Positions 44,247-53,198 are shown, counted from the stretch's first letter. The stretch: DNA of 64,000 bases from HGM04593 sp045588345 (GCA_045588345.1 JAZNDZ010000115.1:1-64000), one strand, 5' to 3'. Numbers and translations: made by a program. The notes: generated from the sequence alone by a model not told the origin.

Positions 44247-45551
44247 TTATGAACGTGTTATCTTTGCGCCAATCTGGTTCAGTCTCTCTTCAAGGTTCTG
44301 GTAGCCGCGGTCAATCTGCTCGATGTTGTCGATGCGGCTCACTCCATCTGCACTCATTGCTGCTATCAGCAGTGCAATACCGGCCCTGATGTCGGGCGAA
44401 CTCATTGAACGTGGCTTAAGAGTAAATCGCCTGTCATGGCCTATTACCACGGCGCGGTGCGGGTCGCAAAGTATAATCTGTGCTCCCATGTCAATGAGTT
44501 TGTCCACAAAGAACAGACGGCTTTCGAACATTTTCTGGTGTATGAGCACACTGCCTTTTGCCTGAATAGCCGTTACGAGCAGCACGCTAAGCAGGTCCGG
44601 AGTCAAACCAGGCCAGGGAGCATCGCTTATGTTCATGATTGAGCCGTCAATGAACGACTCTATTTCATAATGTTCCTGTTCAGGAATGAATATGTCATCT
44701 CCACGTTGCTCAAACTTTATGCCAAGGCGACGGAAACTCTCGGGGATTATTCCCAGGTTCTCGAACGATACATCCTTGATTGTCAGTTCACTCTGCGTCA
44801 TTGCTGCCATGCCGATGAAACTGCCCACTTCAATCATGTCGGGCAGTGCGCGGTGTGTGCAACCTCCAAGTTCCTTCACACCCTCAATGGTGAGCAGATT
44901 GCTTGCTATGCCCGAAATCTTTGCTCCCATCTTGTTGAGCATGCGGCACAGTTGCTGAATGTACGGTTCGCACGCAGCATTGTATATGGTGGTCTTTCCC
45001 TCGGCAAGCACTGCTGCCATGATTATGTTGGCTGTGCCGGTTACCGATGCTTCGTCAAGTAGCATGGAGCATCCTTTCAGTTTGCCGGCTTTCATCTTGT
45101 ACACTCTTTTTTCAGTGTCGAAAGAGAACTCTGCGCCAAGTTTCTGTAATCCGATTATATGTGTGTCGAGTCTGCGGCGGCCTATCTTGTCGCCTCCCGG
45201 CTCCGACATCGTCGCCTTGCCGAAACGCCCGACCAGCGGCCCTGTGAACATTACCGAACCTCTGAGACGTGCGCAACCGTTAATGTATTCCTCGCTCTCT
45301 ATGTAGTCAAGGTTGATGTTGTTTGCCTGAAAGGTGTAGCAACCCACACCGTTGCGCGTTACCGACACGCCCATGTTCATCAGTTGGCTTATAAGGTTAT
45401 TCACGTCGGCAATGTCGGGTATGTTCTCGATAGTTACCTTTTCGGGTGTCAGCAATGTGGCGCAGATTTCCTGCAAAACTTCGTTCTTTGCTCCTTGTGG
45501 AGTTATTGTGCCGTTGAGCCTATGCCCGCCCTCTATAATAAATGATGCCAT
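44247..45551 (-). CDS. murA: UDP-N-acetylglucosamine 1-carboxyvinyltransferase MurA, Asp in place of active-site Cys
   Basis: 434-residue enolpyruvyl transferase making the first committed precursor of peptidoglycan. The fold is complete, with the KNEVLQ substrate motif (Lys22-Asn23), GPLVGRFGKA and DTHIIGLQKLGAE. In the mobile loop, PGGCTIG of E. coli is SEPGGDKIG here: Asp121 (codon GAC, 45189-45191 on the plus-strand numbering) takes the position of Cys115, the residue fosfomycin alkylates. The same change makes Mycobacterium and Chlamydia MurA intrinsically resistant. In operon with DUF4290 (15 bases upstream) and rimM. Confidence 0.95.
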   Translation of the reverse strand: MASFIIEGGHRLNGTITPQGAKNEVLQEICATLLTPEKVTIENIPDIADVNNLISQLMNMGVSVTRNGVGCYTFQANNINLDYIESEEYINGCARLRGSVMFTGPLVGRFGKATMSEPGGDKIGRRRLDTHIIGLQKLGAEFSFDTEKRVYKMKAGKLKGCSMLLDEASVTGTANIIMAAVLAEGKTTIYNAACEPYIQQLCRMLNKMGAKISGIASNLLTIEGVKELGGCTHRALPDMIEVGSFIGMAAMTQSELTIKDVSFENLGIIPESFRRLGIKFEQRGDDIFIPEQEHYEIESFIDGSIMNISDAPWPGLTPDLLSVLLVTAIQAKGSVLIHQKMFESRLFFVDKLIDMGAQIILCDPHRAVVIGHDRRFTLKPRSMSSPDIRAGIALLIAAMSADGVSRIDNIEQIDRGYQNLEERLNQIGAKITRS

Positions 45552-45566
45552 CTCCTGTTCCTGTTT

Positions 45567-46181
45567 TTAGAATTTGCGTTTGAAATTCTTTTTGCCGTTA
45601 TTGCAGCCACGCTTTGCATTGTTGTTGCGCTGTGCGTTTCCTTGGTTTATTCTTATTTCCCTGTCTGGTATATCAATTGCTCCCTTTGTATAAATGCGCA
45701 GGTCGTCAAGGATTTTCTTGTCGTCAACGCCGTCCTTATTCCATGCAATGTAGTTCTTCTTCATCTGCACGGTTATAAACTCGATGAGGCAGTCGCGCTC
45801 TTCACCCTCTTCAAGTGTGCAGGCATGCTCAATCATCTGTTCGACAATGCGTCCATAATGCCTGTTCCTGATTTCTCCTGTCTGATAGGGAACCCTTTGT
45901 GGTGCAACGTGGAATTCCTCTTTCTTTATCACCTCAAAGGGGTAGTCTATGTCGAGCTTGAAATCGGACATAATGGCAAGGTGGTCCCACAACTTGCGCT
46001 CATAGTCGGGCAGGTTACGTGTATTGGGGAACATGCTGCCCATTATCTCTACGATGGTTGCGGCGCACTTCTGCCTCTCCTCGCGGTTCTCTATTGTGAG
46101 TGCATGGTCAACCATCTTCTGTACCGAGCGTCCGTATTCGGGCAGTGGAAGTTTCTTTTGTCTTGTATTATATTCCATCAT
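45567..46181 (-). CDS. DUF4290 protein
   Basis: 204 residues of a Bacteroidota-restricted family of unknown function. Two related helical halves are visible: EYGRSVQKMVDHALTIENREER (14-35) and HYGRIVEQMIEHACTLEEGEER (~107-128), suggesting an internal duplication. The tail (about 178-204) is Asn/Lys/Arg-rich and probably disordered and nucleic-acid-binding (NNNAKRGCNNGKKNFKRKF). No signal peptide. Sits between tsaB (13 bases) and murA, as in many Bacteroidota. Confidence 0.88.
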   Translation of the reverse strand: MMEYNTRQKKLPLPEYGRSVQKMVDHALTIENREERQKCAATIVEIMGSMFPNTRNLPDYERKLWDHLAIMSDFKLDIDYPFEVIKKEEFHVAPQRVPYQTGEIRNRHYGRIVEQMIEHACTLEEGEERDCLIEFITVQMKKNYIAWNKDGVDDKKILDDLRIYTKGAIDIPDREIRINQGNAQRNNNAKRGCNNGKKNFKRKF

Positions 46182-46194
46182 TGTCGTATGCGGT

Positions 46195-46902
46195 TTATTG
46201 GAAATTCTTCAATAGTTCTTTAGGCTTTGTGGCAATAAAGTTTTTCAGATAGAACGGTTCAAAGTATGCAATATCCTCGAATCTTCCGTCAAACCATGCC
46301 CTTTCGGCCAGTGGCATCATGTTCTTTGCCAGCGGGCTCTTGTATCCGTCGAGGAAATGTGCATTCGGGTGGTTTATGATGCTGCTGCATTTTGCAGCCC
46401 CGTTGCCGAAGAAAAATACCGGTCCACGTTCAAGGTATTCAAGGAAACTCTCTCCGGTCACGACCTCAGCGTGTGTCTCTTTGACGACTCCCAATGCTCT
46501 GTCATATACTGTCGTATAGACTTCGTTGCGGCGTGCATCAATCATGGGGCACAGGAGCGCATCCTCGGGCAGGTCGTCGCGGAATAGTACCGGAACGCAC
46601 ATTATGGCTGTTGTGGGAATGGAAATAAGCGGAATGTCGCGCCCGTAGCACACGCCTTTTGCTGTCGAAGAGGCTATTCTCAGGCTTGTATACGAACCTG
46701 GACCGCTACTCAGTGCGACGGCATTTATTTTTGCTCCTTGCTCATCGGCAACCTTTATGGCCTCTTCTACAAACGGAGCAAGGACCTTTGCGTGGGAACG
46801 CTCCTCTTTGTTCACTCTTTCGAAAAAGATGTGCCCGTCCTGGCTCAAGGCTACAGAACAGCACTCGGTGGAGGCTTCAATATGCAATATTATAGTTGTC
46901 AT
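46195..46902 (-). CDS. tsaB: TsaB, tRNA threonylcarbamoyladenosine complex subunit
   Basis: 235 residues of the ASKHA fold; TsaB is the non-catalytic partner of TsaD in t6A37 tRNA modification. Markers: LHIEASTECCSVAL at the N-terminus, SHAKVLAPFVEEAI, and the signature SSGPGSYTSLRIASSTAKG (about 65-83). First gene of the long minus-strand operon; -7 candidates overlap at 46955-46970. Confidence 0.93.
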   Translation of the reverse strand: MTTIILHIEASTECCSVALSQDGHIFFERVNKEERSHAKVLAPFVEEAIKVADEQGAKINAVALSSGPGSYTSLRIASSTAKGVCYGRDIPLISIPTTAIMCVPVLFRDDLPEDALLCPMIDARRNEVYTTVYDRALGVVKETHAEVVTGESFLEYLERGPVFFFGNGAAKCSSIINHPNAHFLDGYKSPLAKNMMPLAERAWFDGRFEDIAYFEPFYLKNFIATKPKELLKNFQ

Positions 46903-46954
46903 TCAAAAACTGTTTTAAGTCTGTGCACAATAGGGCACAATATCAATTCGGCCG

Positions 46955-46970
46955 CAAATGTACAAATTTA
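46955..46970 (-). promoter_or_regulatory. overlapping -7 elements (TACATTTG, TAAATTTG) for tsaB
   Basis: Two exact TAnnTTTG matches on the minus strand, at 46955-46962 and 46963-46970, about 55-65 bases before the tsaB ATG. One of them probably drives the tsaB to alkaline phosphatase operon. Confidence 0.45.
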
Positions 46971-47056
46971 TCGGTTAATATGCTATTAAATAATATTTTT
47001 TAATATAAGTACATAAAAAATGCGCTTAGGTTTCGGTTTATTTCCGAATAATTACG

Positions 47057-47064
47057 TATTTTCG
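47057..47064 (+). promoter_or_regulatory. -7 element (TATTTTCG) for the yicC operon
   Basis: TAnnTTCG variant followed by C, 94 bases before the yicC ATG in the tsaB-yicC divergent gap of 248 bases. The leader between them shows no clear structure. Confidence 0.4.
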
Positions 47065-47150
47065 CAATAATAATTTCTATTCTGGGTTGTTGTGCCCACT
47101 GATTTTGTGTAACGGACGGCAGTGTCAGCTGCCTTAAGAGAAGTTTAGGG

Positions 47151-48026
47151 ATGATATATTCAATGACAGGTTACGGCAAGTCCGTAACCAATTTTCAGGA
47201 CAAGAAGATATGTGTGGAAATCCGTTCTTTGAACGGGAAGGCTATGGATTTGTCGACGCGGATAGCGCCTCAGTTCAAGTGCAGGGAGATGGAAATCCGC
47301 ACCCTGCTCATGACAGAACTTGAGCGCGGAAAGGTTGACTTTGCCCTCTGGGTAGAACAGGGCGAAAAGGCAGATACCCCATCAATAAATCAGGCTGTGA
47401 TGCAGGCTTACATTGAACAGATGACTGAAGTTTCAAAGGCAACAGGTGTCGGCATGCCGGAGAATCTTTTTGAGGTGTTGCTACGCATGCCTGATGTTAT
47501 TGCCCGCAAGGAGGTCTATGATGTAGGTGATGATGAGTGGGCCGTTGTTCTTGAGGGCATAAAGGCTGCCGTTGCCGACCTCTTGGCTTTCCGCAAGCAA
47601 GAGGGTATTGCTCTCGAGGATAAGTTGCGCGGGAATATTACGCAGATAACTTCTCTCTTGGCATCGGTGGAGCCGTTCGAGAAGGAGCGCGTAGAGAAGA
47701 TACGTGCGCGGATTACAGAATCGCTTGAAAAACTGGTGGGCATCGAGTATGACAAGAACCGTTTGGAACAGGAACTTATCTTCTATATTGAAAAACTCGA
47801 TGTAAACGAGGAAAAACAGCGTCTGGCCAATCATTTGAAGTATTTTATAGAAACTGTTGAAGGTCCTGTCGGGCAAGGAAAAAAATTGGGCTTTATTGCA
47901 CAGGAAATGGGGCGCGAGATAAACACTCTTGGCAGTAAGAGCAATCATGCCGAGATGCAGAATATTGTGGTGAAAATGAAAGATGAACTTGAGCAGATAA
48001 AAGAGCAAGTTCTCAATATAATGTAA
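47151..48026 (+). CDS. yicC: YicC-family endoribonuclease
   Basis: 291-residue YicC/YloC protein. The family begins MIYSMTGYGKS and has the SLNGKAMDLSTRIAP block, a helical middle and the C-terminal GFIAQEMGREINTLGSKSNHAEMQNIVVKMKDELEQIKEQV, all present here. YicC is a manganese-dependent endoribonuclease implicated in RNA turnover. Six bases before gmk; the yicC-gmk link is widespread. An ATG at 47163 is an alternative start but would remove the conserved first residues. Confidence 0.93.
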   Translation: MIYSMTGYGKSVTNFQDKKICVEIRSLNGKAMDLSTRIAPQFKCREMEIRTLLMTELERGKVDFALWVEQGEKADTPSINQAVMQAYIEQMTEVSKATGVGMPENLFEVLLRMPDVIARKEVYDVGDDEWAVVLEGIKAAVADLLAFRKQEGIALEDKLRGNITQITSLLASVEPFEKERVEKIRARITESLEKLVGIEYDKNRLEQELIFYIEKLDVNEEKQRLANHLKYFIETVEGPVGQGKKLGFIAQEMGREINTLGSKSNHAEMQNIVVKMKDELEQIKEQVLNIM

Positions 48027-48032
48027 ATAATT

Positions 48033-48599
48033 ATGAGCAAAGGAAAAGTTGTGATATTTTCGGCTCCGTCCGGCTCCGGAAAATCGACATTGGTACATTT
48101 CCTCATGAAAAAGGATTCTTCCTTCGGCTTTTCGGTTTCAGCAACCAGCCGCTTGCCTCGTGGCGAGGAAAAGCACGGTGTCGATTACTTCTTCTTTACG
48201 CCGGAGGAGTTTCGTGCACGTATCGCGGCCGATGAGTTCGTGGAGTATGAAGAGGTCTACCCCGGACGTTATTACGGAACGCTGAAGTCGCAGGTGGAAC
48301 GTCAGTTGGAACATCAGAACATCCTTTTTGACGTGGATGTCAAGGGTGGTTGCAGCCTGAAGAAATATTATGGTGAGCGTGCTCTTTTCATCTTTGTGCA
48401 GGCTCCTTCCATAGCAGTCCTGAGGGAACGCCTGGTGCGTCGTGGTGACACTGCACCCGATGAGATTGAGAGGCGTGTGAGCAAGGCTGAGTATGAGATG
48501 ACGTTTGCGCAGTTCGCCGATAGGGTAATTGTCAATGATGACCTTGATGCAGCAAAGGCTGAATTGGTACAAATTGTCAACAAATTTCTTAATGACTAA
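48033..48599 (+). CDS. gmk: guanylate kinase
   Basis: 188-residue GMP kinase (GMP + ATP to GDP + ADP). P-loop SAPSGSGKST at residues 10-19, GMP-binding SATSRLPRGEE...GVDYFF, and EYEEVYPGRYYGT. Standard length. Overlaps nadD by eight bases. Confidence 0.96.
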   Translation: MSKGKVVIFSAPSGSGKSTLVHFLMKKDSSFGFSVSATSRLPRGEEKHGVDYFFFTPEEFRARIAADEFVEYEEVYPGRYYGTLKSQVERQLEHQNILFDVDVKGGCSLKKYYGERALFIFVQAPSIAVLRERLVRRGDTAPDEIERRVSKAEYEMTFAQFADRVIVNDDLDAAKAELVQIVNKFLND

Positions 48600-49164
48600 G
48601 AGGACTGTTATCTTCGGTGGAAGTTTTGACCCCATTCACATTGGGCACTTAGCGCTTGCAAGCGAGGTGTGTGCGCGTGGACTGGCCTGCGAGGTGTGGT
48701 TCATGGTGTCTCCCCAAAATCCCCATAAACAGGGGAAGGGAATGACTGATGAAAATGTGCGTCTCAGCATGGTGCAACTTGCTGTTGAGGATAATCCGCT
48801 GTTTAAGGCCTGTGATTTTGAATTTGCCTTGCCTCGTCCTTCATATACAGTAAACACACTTGCGGCTCTTGAGAAACAGTTCCCTTGCAGGGAGTTCTGT
48901 TTGCTGATAGGTGCCGACAATTGGGAAAAATTCGACCGCTGGTACAAAGGCGATGAAATCCTTTCGCGTTATGGTGTGATTGTATATCCACGTGGCAATG
49001 ATGGGGTTCCGGCAATGCCTGCCAATGCTGTGTGGATGCCTGCCGTACTGCATGACGTAAGTTCCACGGCCATAAGGGCGGCTGTTGCTGCGGGTGAAAG
49101 CATTTCGGGGCTTGTTCCGGTAGCTGTTGAGCAATTCATAAAAGAAAAAGGACTATATAAATGA
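48592..49164 (+). CDS. nadD: nicotinate-nucleotide adenylyltransferase
   Basis: 190-residue NadD, which adenylates nicotinate mononucleotide in NAD synthesis. The N-terminal GGSFDPIHIGHL motif with the His-x-Gly-His pair is at about residues 9-20; LLIGADNWEKFDRW and the C-terminal ISSTAIR-like DVSSTAIRAAV are present. The longest frame begins 21 codons earlier inside gmk; the ATG at 48592 matches the family start. Its stop overlaps the MORN gene start (ATGA). It supplies the substrate of the nadK product made elsewhere in the window. Confidence 0.95.
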   Translation: MTKRTVIFGGSFDPIHIGHLALASEVCARGLACEVWFMVSPQNPHKQGKGMTDENVRLSMVQLAVEDNPLFKACDFEFALPRPSYTVNTLAALEKQFPCREFCLLIGADNWEKFDRWYKGDEILSRYGVIVYPRGNDGVPAMPANAVWMPAVLHDVSSTAIRAAVAAGESISGLVPVAVEQFIKEKGLYK

Positions 49165-49808
49165 GAAAGACGGTGTTAATGTTTCTTTTTGTCATTCTTT
49201 TGCCTTGTGTAGCAACAGCACAGGTAAAACTGTACGATGAAATGTGCGACCCGTTGCAGGCTGTCTTCTGTGACTATGTGGACAATGAGTCGTCGCAGAA
49301 CTTCTTTTCGACTCCTGCCGGGCAATACGTAGGAACAATTATTGATGGCAAAATATATGGCTGGGGTTTTATTCTGGCGACCAACGGCACCCGCTCTTTC
49401 GGGCAGTTCCGTAACGGCAAGAATATCTTCGGCATATCGCTGACCGACAATATTGCAAAAGTCGGCGGCGAGAAACACTTTGTCGTCTATAACCTTGAAA
49501 ACGGGGAAATAACCCGCCTGCATACACAAGAGGGCGATATTCCTCTTAAATATCCCTTGGTGGCCTCAAAAGAAGGCGAGCCGTCGCCCTATGCCTTCAA
49601 AAAAGAGGTGTATGCCAACGGGGATTACTACATAGGTGAGTTCTATAAAGGCAAGCGTCATGGTTACGGAATATATTACTGGGCTAATGGCGATATATGG
49701 TATGGCAAGTATGATGGCGGTTACCGTAACGGATATGGCATGCTGATAAATACCGACCACCGTATATCCTATGGCAAATGGTTGGGCGACAGCCGGGTTG
49801 ATGAGTAG
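49161..49808 (+). CDS. secreted MORN-repeat protein
   Basis: 215 residues: signal peptide (about 20 residues, to TAQ), then a repeat-like region with GQYVGTIIDGKIYGWGF and RSFGQFRNGKNIFG early on, and two classic MORN repeats at the end, YYIGEFYKGKRHGYGIYYW and YGKYDGGYRNGYG (about 152-193). MORN repeats form beta-hairpin ladders that bind proteins or lipids; the partner is unknown. Overlaps nadD by four bases, so it is translated from the same mRNA although it is exported. Confidence 0.85.
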   Translation: MRKTVLMFLFVILLPCVATAQVKLYDEMCDPLQAVFCDYVDNESSQNFFSTPAGQYVGTIIDGKIYGWGFILATNGTRSFGQFRNGKNIFGISLTDNIAKVGGEKHFVVYNLENGEITRLHTQEGDIPLKYPLVASKEGEPSPYAFKKEVYANGDYYIGEFYKGKRHGYGIYYWANGDIWYGKYDGGYRNGYGMLINTDHRISYGKWLGDSRVDE

Positions 49809-49853
49809 ATGCGGCAATAACGTTTTTTTTGAAAGAATTAATATTTTTTGATT

Positions 49854-51131
49854 ATGAATAAGAGATTTTCCTATTTGGTTTCATTGGTTGTAGCCTCGCT
49901 TTTGGTTTTGCCGGCGGCTGCACAGAACGAGAGTGAGGTTACATTGTCGGGCAATGCTTATATAACAGCAGCCTCAGGCAAGGATGTGTCTATTGATGAA
50001 CAGCGTTGTGAGATACGCAATTGGAATGATTTGGGAACCGTGATAAGTTTCTACTTCAGAGCCGAAAAAGCCGGTAAAATGGATGTTTCGCTCCGGGCAA
50101 AAGGACATTCGCAGATAGAGGTTTCCCTCTTGGGAGAAAAGAAAAAGATAAAACTTGACAGCGATGACCTTGCGCTCGTTGAGGTAGGGACATTCAATGT
50201 CAAGGCTCCCGGATATATAAAAATGGATATCCGTGGCTTGAAGATAAAGGAAGGCAATGATTTTGGTAATGTAGCGGCAGTTGCTGTGGGTGGTGAAGTG
50301 GCTCCGGTTGTCTGTGTGGGCCCCGAATTCAGCACTCACTTCGGCCGTCGTGGTCCATCTGTGCATTTGGGCTACACTCTTCCCAAAGAGGATGTGGAGT
50401 GGTTCTATAACGAGGTTGTAGTGCCCGAAGAGGGCGATATTCCCAGCAGTTATTATATGGCTTGCGGTTTTGGTCAGGGCTACTTTGGAATGCAGAACAA
50501 CAGCCCTTATAAGAGAAGGGTGCTCTTTTCGGTATGGAGTCCATACGAAACGGATAATGCCGCAGAGATTCCCGACTCGTTGCGTGTCGTGCTCTTGAAG
50601 AAGGGCGAGAATGTGACAGTGCAGGATTTTGGCAATGAGGGCTCTGGTGGACAAAGTTTCATGCATTACGAATGGAAGGCAGGCGAGCGTTGCCGTTTCC
50701 TTATGGGTGTGAAGCCCGACGGCAAAGGTAATACTGTATACACAGCCTACTTCTTTGACAATAATAAAGGCAAGTGGCAACTTGTAGCATCTTTCCGTCG
50801 TCCGGAAATCTCTACATGGTACACCGGCGCACACTCATTCTTGGAGAACTTCAACCCGGTAATGGGCTACATAAACCGCAAGGCCTGCTACAGCAACCAG
50901 TGGGCGCGTACTGCTGATGGCCGCTGGATTCCGGTGACACAGGCGCGCTTTACCTGTGATGCTACGGGAAGTCAGAGACAGCGTCTTGATTATAGCGGTG
51001 GAGCAGAAGGCGGGAACTTTTTCCTCACTATGGGAGGCTTCTTTGATGACTACTTGGTATCCGGCAGCAGATTTGTACGCACCGGTAATGTGACGGAGGC
51101 TCCAGATGTCGATTTTTCAACGCTTGAATAA
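49854..51131 (+). CDS. exported DUF5077-DUF3472 protein
   Basis: 425 residues. Signal peptide of about 24 residues (to AAAQ). The N-terminal half (about 28-150) is a carbohydrate-module-like beta sandwich of the DUF5077 type (SGNAYITAASGKDV...DLGTVISFYFRAEKAGK) and the C-terminal half is DUF3472 (SYYMACGFGQGYFGMQNNS, VLFSVWSP, WYTGAHSFLENF). Such proteins are probably glycan-binding secreted proteins of Bacteroidota; no catalytic site is known. The ATG at 49854 is used; a TTG lies two codons before. Own promoter not identified; 45 bases after the MORN gene. Confidence 0.82.
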   Translation: MNKRFSYLVSLVVASLLVLPAAAQNESEVTLSGNAYITAASGKDVSIDEQRCEIRNWNDLGTVISFYFRAEKAGKMDVSLRAKGHSQIEVSLLGEKKKIKLDSDDLALVEVGTFNVKAPGYIKMDIRGLKIKEGNDFGNVAAVAVGGEVAPVVCVGPEFSTHFGRRGPSVHLGYTLPKEDVEWFYNEVVVPEEGDIPSSYYMACGFGQGYFGMQNNSPYKRRVLFSVWSPYETDNAAEIPDSLRVVLLKKGENVTVQDFGNEGSGGQSFMHYEWKAGERCRFLMGVKPDGKGNTVYTAYFFDNNKGKWQLVASFRRPEISTWYTGAHSFLENFNPVMGYINRKACYSNQWARTADGRWIPVTQARFTCDATGSQRQRLDYSGGAEGGNFFLTMGGFFDDYLVSGSRFVRTGNVTEAPDVDFSTLE

Positions 51132-51214
51132 GATTGCAGTTATGCTTATTATTGGAGAAAATTGTTAAATCCTAAAAAAAACTTCCAAAAATTGCGAAAG
51201 AATGCTTTTATGAT

Positions 51215-51222
51215 TATCTTTG
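51215..51222 (+). promoter_or_regulatory. strong promoter: ATTG (-33) and TATCTTTG (-7)
   Basis: TATCTTTG is an exact TAnnTTTG followed by GC. ATTG at 51191-51194 lies 20 bases upstream, the spacing expected for -33/-7 in this phylum. The leader of about 50 nt is A/T-rich. It fits the heavy codon bias of the gene it drives. Confidence 0.65.
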
Positions 51223-51278
51223 CGCTAACGTGTTTAATTTAGGAAACATTATTTTTATTTTATAAAACACACTGTAAT

Positions 51279-52955
51279 ATGAATTTGAAGAAATTTTTTG
51301 GTCTTGCCTTGTGCGGTATTATGGCTCTTGCAGGCTCAACAGCACAGGCACAGTCACTTTCTCCTTCTACAAAGTGGCATTGGGACAAGGGTACTATCGT
51401 AGTTGAAACACCGGAGCGTCCTGCAGGTCAGGAGCATGCTTTGAACCTCGCAGTTGCTCCAATCAAGACTGTACGCGTTGCATTCGTGGGTCTTGGTATG
51501 CGCGGCCCCGGTGCTGTGGTACGTTTCTGCCGCATCCCTGGTGTTGAGATTGTCGCTCTTTGCGATTATGAGTATGAGCGCGCTGAAAAGTGCCAGGACG
51601 AACTCCGCAAGCAGGGTCTTATCCCGGCCGACATCTATTATGGCGAGAAGGGTTATGAGGAACTTTGCAAGCGTCCCGACATTGACCTCGTTTATGTTGC
51701 TGCAGACTGGAACCACCACTATCCCGTAGCAAAGTGCGCTCTTGAGAATGGCAAGCACACTGCTATTGAAGTACCTTCTGCAATGAACCTTGAGCAGTGC
51801 TGGAGCCTTATCGACCTCGCCGAGAAGACACGTCTCCACTGCTTCATCCTTGAGAACTGCTGCTACGACGACTATGAGATGAATGCTCTTGCAATGGCTC
51901 AGGACGGCGTATTCGGTGAGATTATTCGCGCTGAGGGTGCTTACATCCACAGCCTCGAGTGGTTCTGGGATGCATACTGGAAGGACCCCGCAGACAATGA
52001 TGTTGACAATCTCCACTGGCGTCTGAAGTACAACAAGGAGAACCGTGGCGACCTCTACGCTACTCACGGCCTTGGCCCCGTTGCTCAGTGTCTTGACATT
52101 CACCGCGGTGACCGTTTCACAACATTGGTTGCAATGGATACAGATCCTTTCTTCGGCAAGGAACTTGTAAAGGAGAAGACAGGTAAGGAGTGCAAGGAGT
52201 TCCGCAATGGTGACCACACTACTACACTTATGCGTACAGCAAAGGGTAAGGTTGTTGAGATTCAGCACAACGTAATGACTCCTCAGCCATACAACCGCTT
52301 GTTCAAGCTCACAGGTACAAAGGGTTATGCAACAAAGTATCCGGAGCCTAAACTCGCTCTTTCCGGTGAGGCTCTCAAGGGTACAGGCGCGCCACAGGTT
52401 GACAACCTCAATGCTCACGGTTTCATGAGCGATGCTCAGAAGGATGCCATGATGGCAAAGTACTACCACCCAATTCTCAAGAAGTATGTTGAGAAGGGTC
52501 GCGACCTTGGTCACGGCGGTATGGACTTTGTAATGGACTCTCGTCTCGTATACTGCTTGCAGAACGGTCTTCCACTTGATATGGACGTTTATGACTTGGC
52601 AGAGTGGTGCTGCTTGGCAGAGCTCGGTACATTGTCAATGGACAACAACTGCGCCGCTGTAACATTCCCTGACTTCACACGCGGTTACTGGAATGTACAG
52701 AAGGGTTACAAGCACGCATACGCTGCTCCCGAGGCAGAGGCTGCTGCTGAGGCATACGCTGAGGCTTACAGCGCTGCACAGAAGGATGTTACAGCAAAGA
52801 AGAACCTTTGGGCTCTTTACGATGCAGTGAAGGCTGCTAAGGCTGCCGGCAATGCTAAGGCTGAGGAAAAGGCTCAGAAGAAACTTGACGCAGCAAAGGC
52901 ATCAGCCGACAAGGCTATTGCAAAGGCTGTGAAGAAGGCTATGGCAAAGAAGTAA
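51279..52955 (+). CDS. GH109-like Gfo/Idh/MocA protein with Ala/Lys-rich tail
   Basis: 558 residues. Signal peptide of 24 residues (to QAQ); NAD-binding Rossmann domain with FVGLGMRGPGAVVRF near 70; then the GIEVPSAMN-type and ENCCYDDYEMNALAMAQDGVFGEI...GAYIHSLEWFW blocks that characterise the NAD-dependent glycosidase family GH109 (alpha-N-acetylgalactosaminidase). Strong similarity by eye suggests a glycan-processing periplasmic enzyme, but substrate is unproven. After about residue 485 comes a 70-residue helical extension made of Ala, Lys and Glu, not expected in GH109. Codon use is strikingly restricted (AAG, GCT, CTC, GGT), unlike its neighbours, indicating very high expression. Confidence 0.82.
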   Translation: MNLKKFFGLALCGIMALAGSTAQAQSLSPSTKWHWDKGTIVVETPERPAGQEHALNLAVAPIKTVRVAFVGLGMRGPGAVVRFCRIPGVEIVALCDYEYERAEKCQDELRKQGLIPADIYYGEKGYEELCKRPDIDLVYVAADWNHHYPVAKCALENGKHTAIEVPSAMNLEQCWSLIDLAEKTRLHCFILENCCYDDYEMNALAMAQDGVFGEIIRAEGAYIHSLEWFWDAYWKDPADNDVDNLHWRLKYNKENRGDLYATHGLGPVAQCLDIHRGDRFTTLVAMDTDPFFGKELVKEKTGKECKEFRNGDHTTTLMRTAKGKVVEIQHNVMTPQPYNRLFKLTGTKGYATKYPEPKLALSGEALKGTGAPQVDNLNAHGFMSDAQKDAMMAKYYHPILKKYVEKGRDLGHGGMDFVMDSRLVYCLQNGLPLDMDVYDLAEWCCLAELGTLSMDNNCAAVTFPDFTRGYWNVQKGYKHAYAAPEAEAAAEAYAEAYSAAQKDVTAKKNLWALYDAVKAAKAAGNAKAEEKAQKKLDAAKASADKAIAKAVKKAMAKK

Positions 52956-52974
52956 TAAACCTTTAAGATTATAC

Positions 52975-53005
52975 AAAATCGGGGCGCATATTGTGCCTCG
53001 ATTTT
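52975..53005 (+). terminator. rho-independent terminator after the GH109-like gene
   Basis: Stem AAAATCGGGGCGC (52975-52987) with GTGCCTCGATTTT (52993-53005), 13 bp with two G-U pairs, loop ATATT, followed by more T. Confidence 0.8.
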
Positions 53006-53190
53006 TGTTTTATGGGTTATGGGCGAAAGGTTATAGGTGAAGTGGATAATGAGTTAAATAGGCTTGTACTCTTATCATATCGAGCGTACGCGAGATATCT
53101 CCGTTTATTTGTATTGACAATTTTTAACATGGGGGGTAAAATGTGAATATTTATATATAACTTGCCACCCAAAGTTTGAATTTCAACGAT

Positions 53191-53198
53191 TACTTTTG
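53191..53198 (+). promoter_or_regulatory. -7 element (TACTTTTG) for the BACON/FISUMP lipoprotein
   Basis: Exact TAnnTTTG followed by C. A TTTG at 53175-53178 is too close (12 bases) to be a standard -33. The leader to the ATG at 53282 would be about 80 nt. Confidence 0.5.

Noticed and set aside
51354..52514. 386-codon open frame opposite the GH109-like gene
   Set aside because: The restricted codon set of the real gene removes stops on the other strand; the translation has no recognisable domain.
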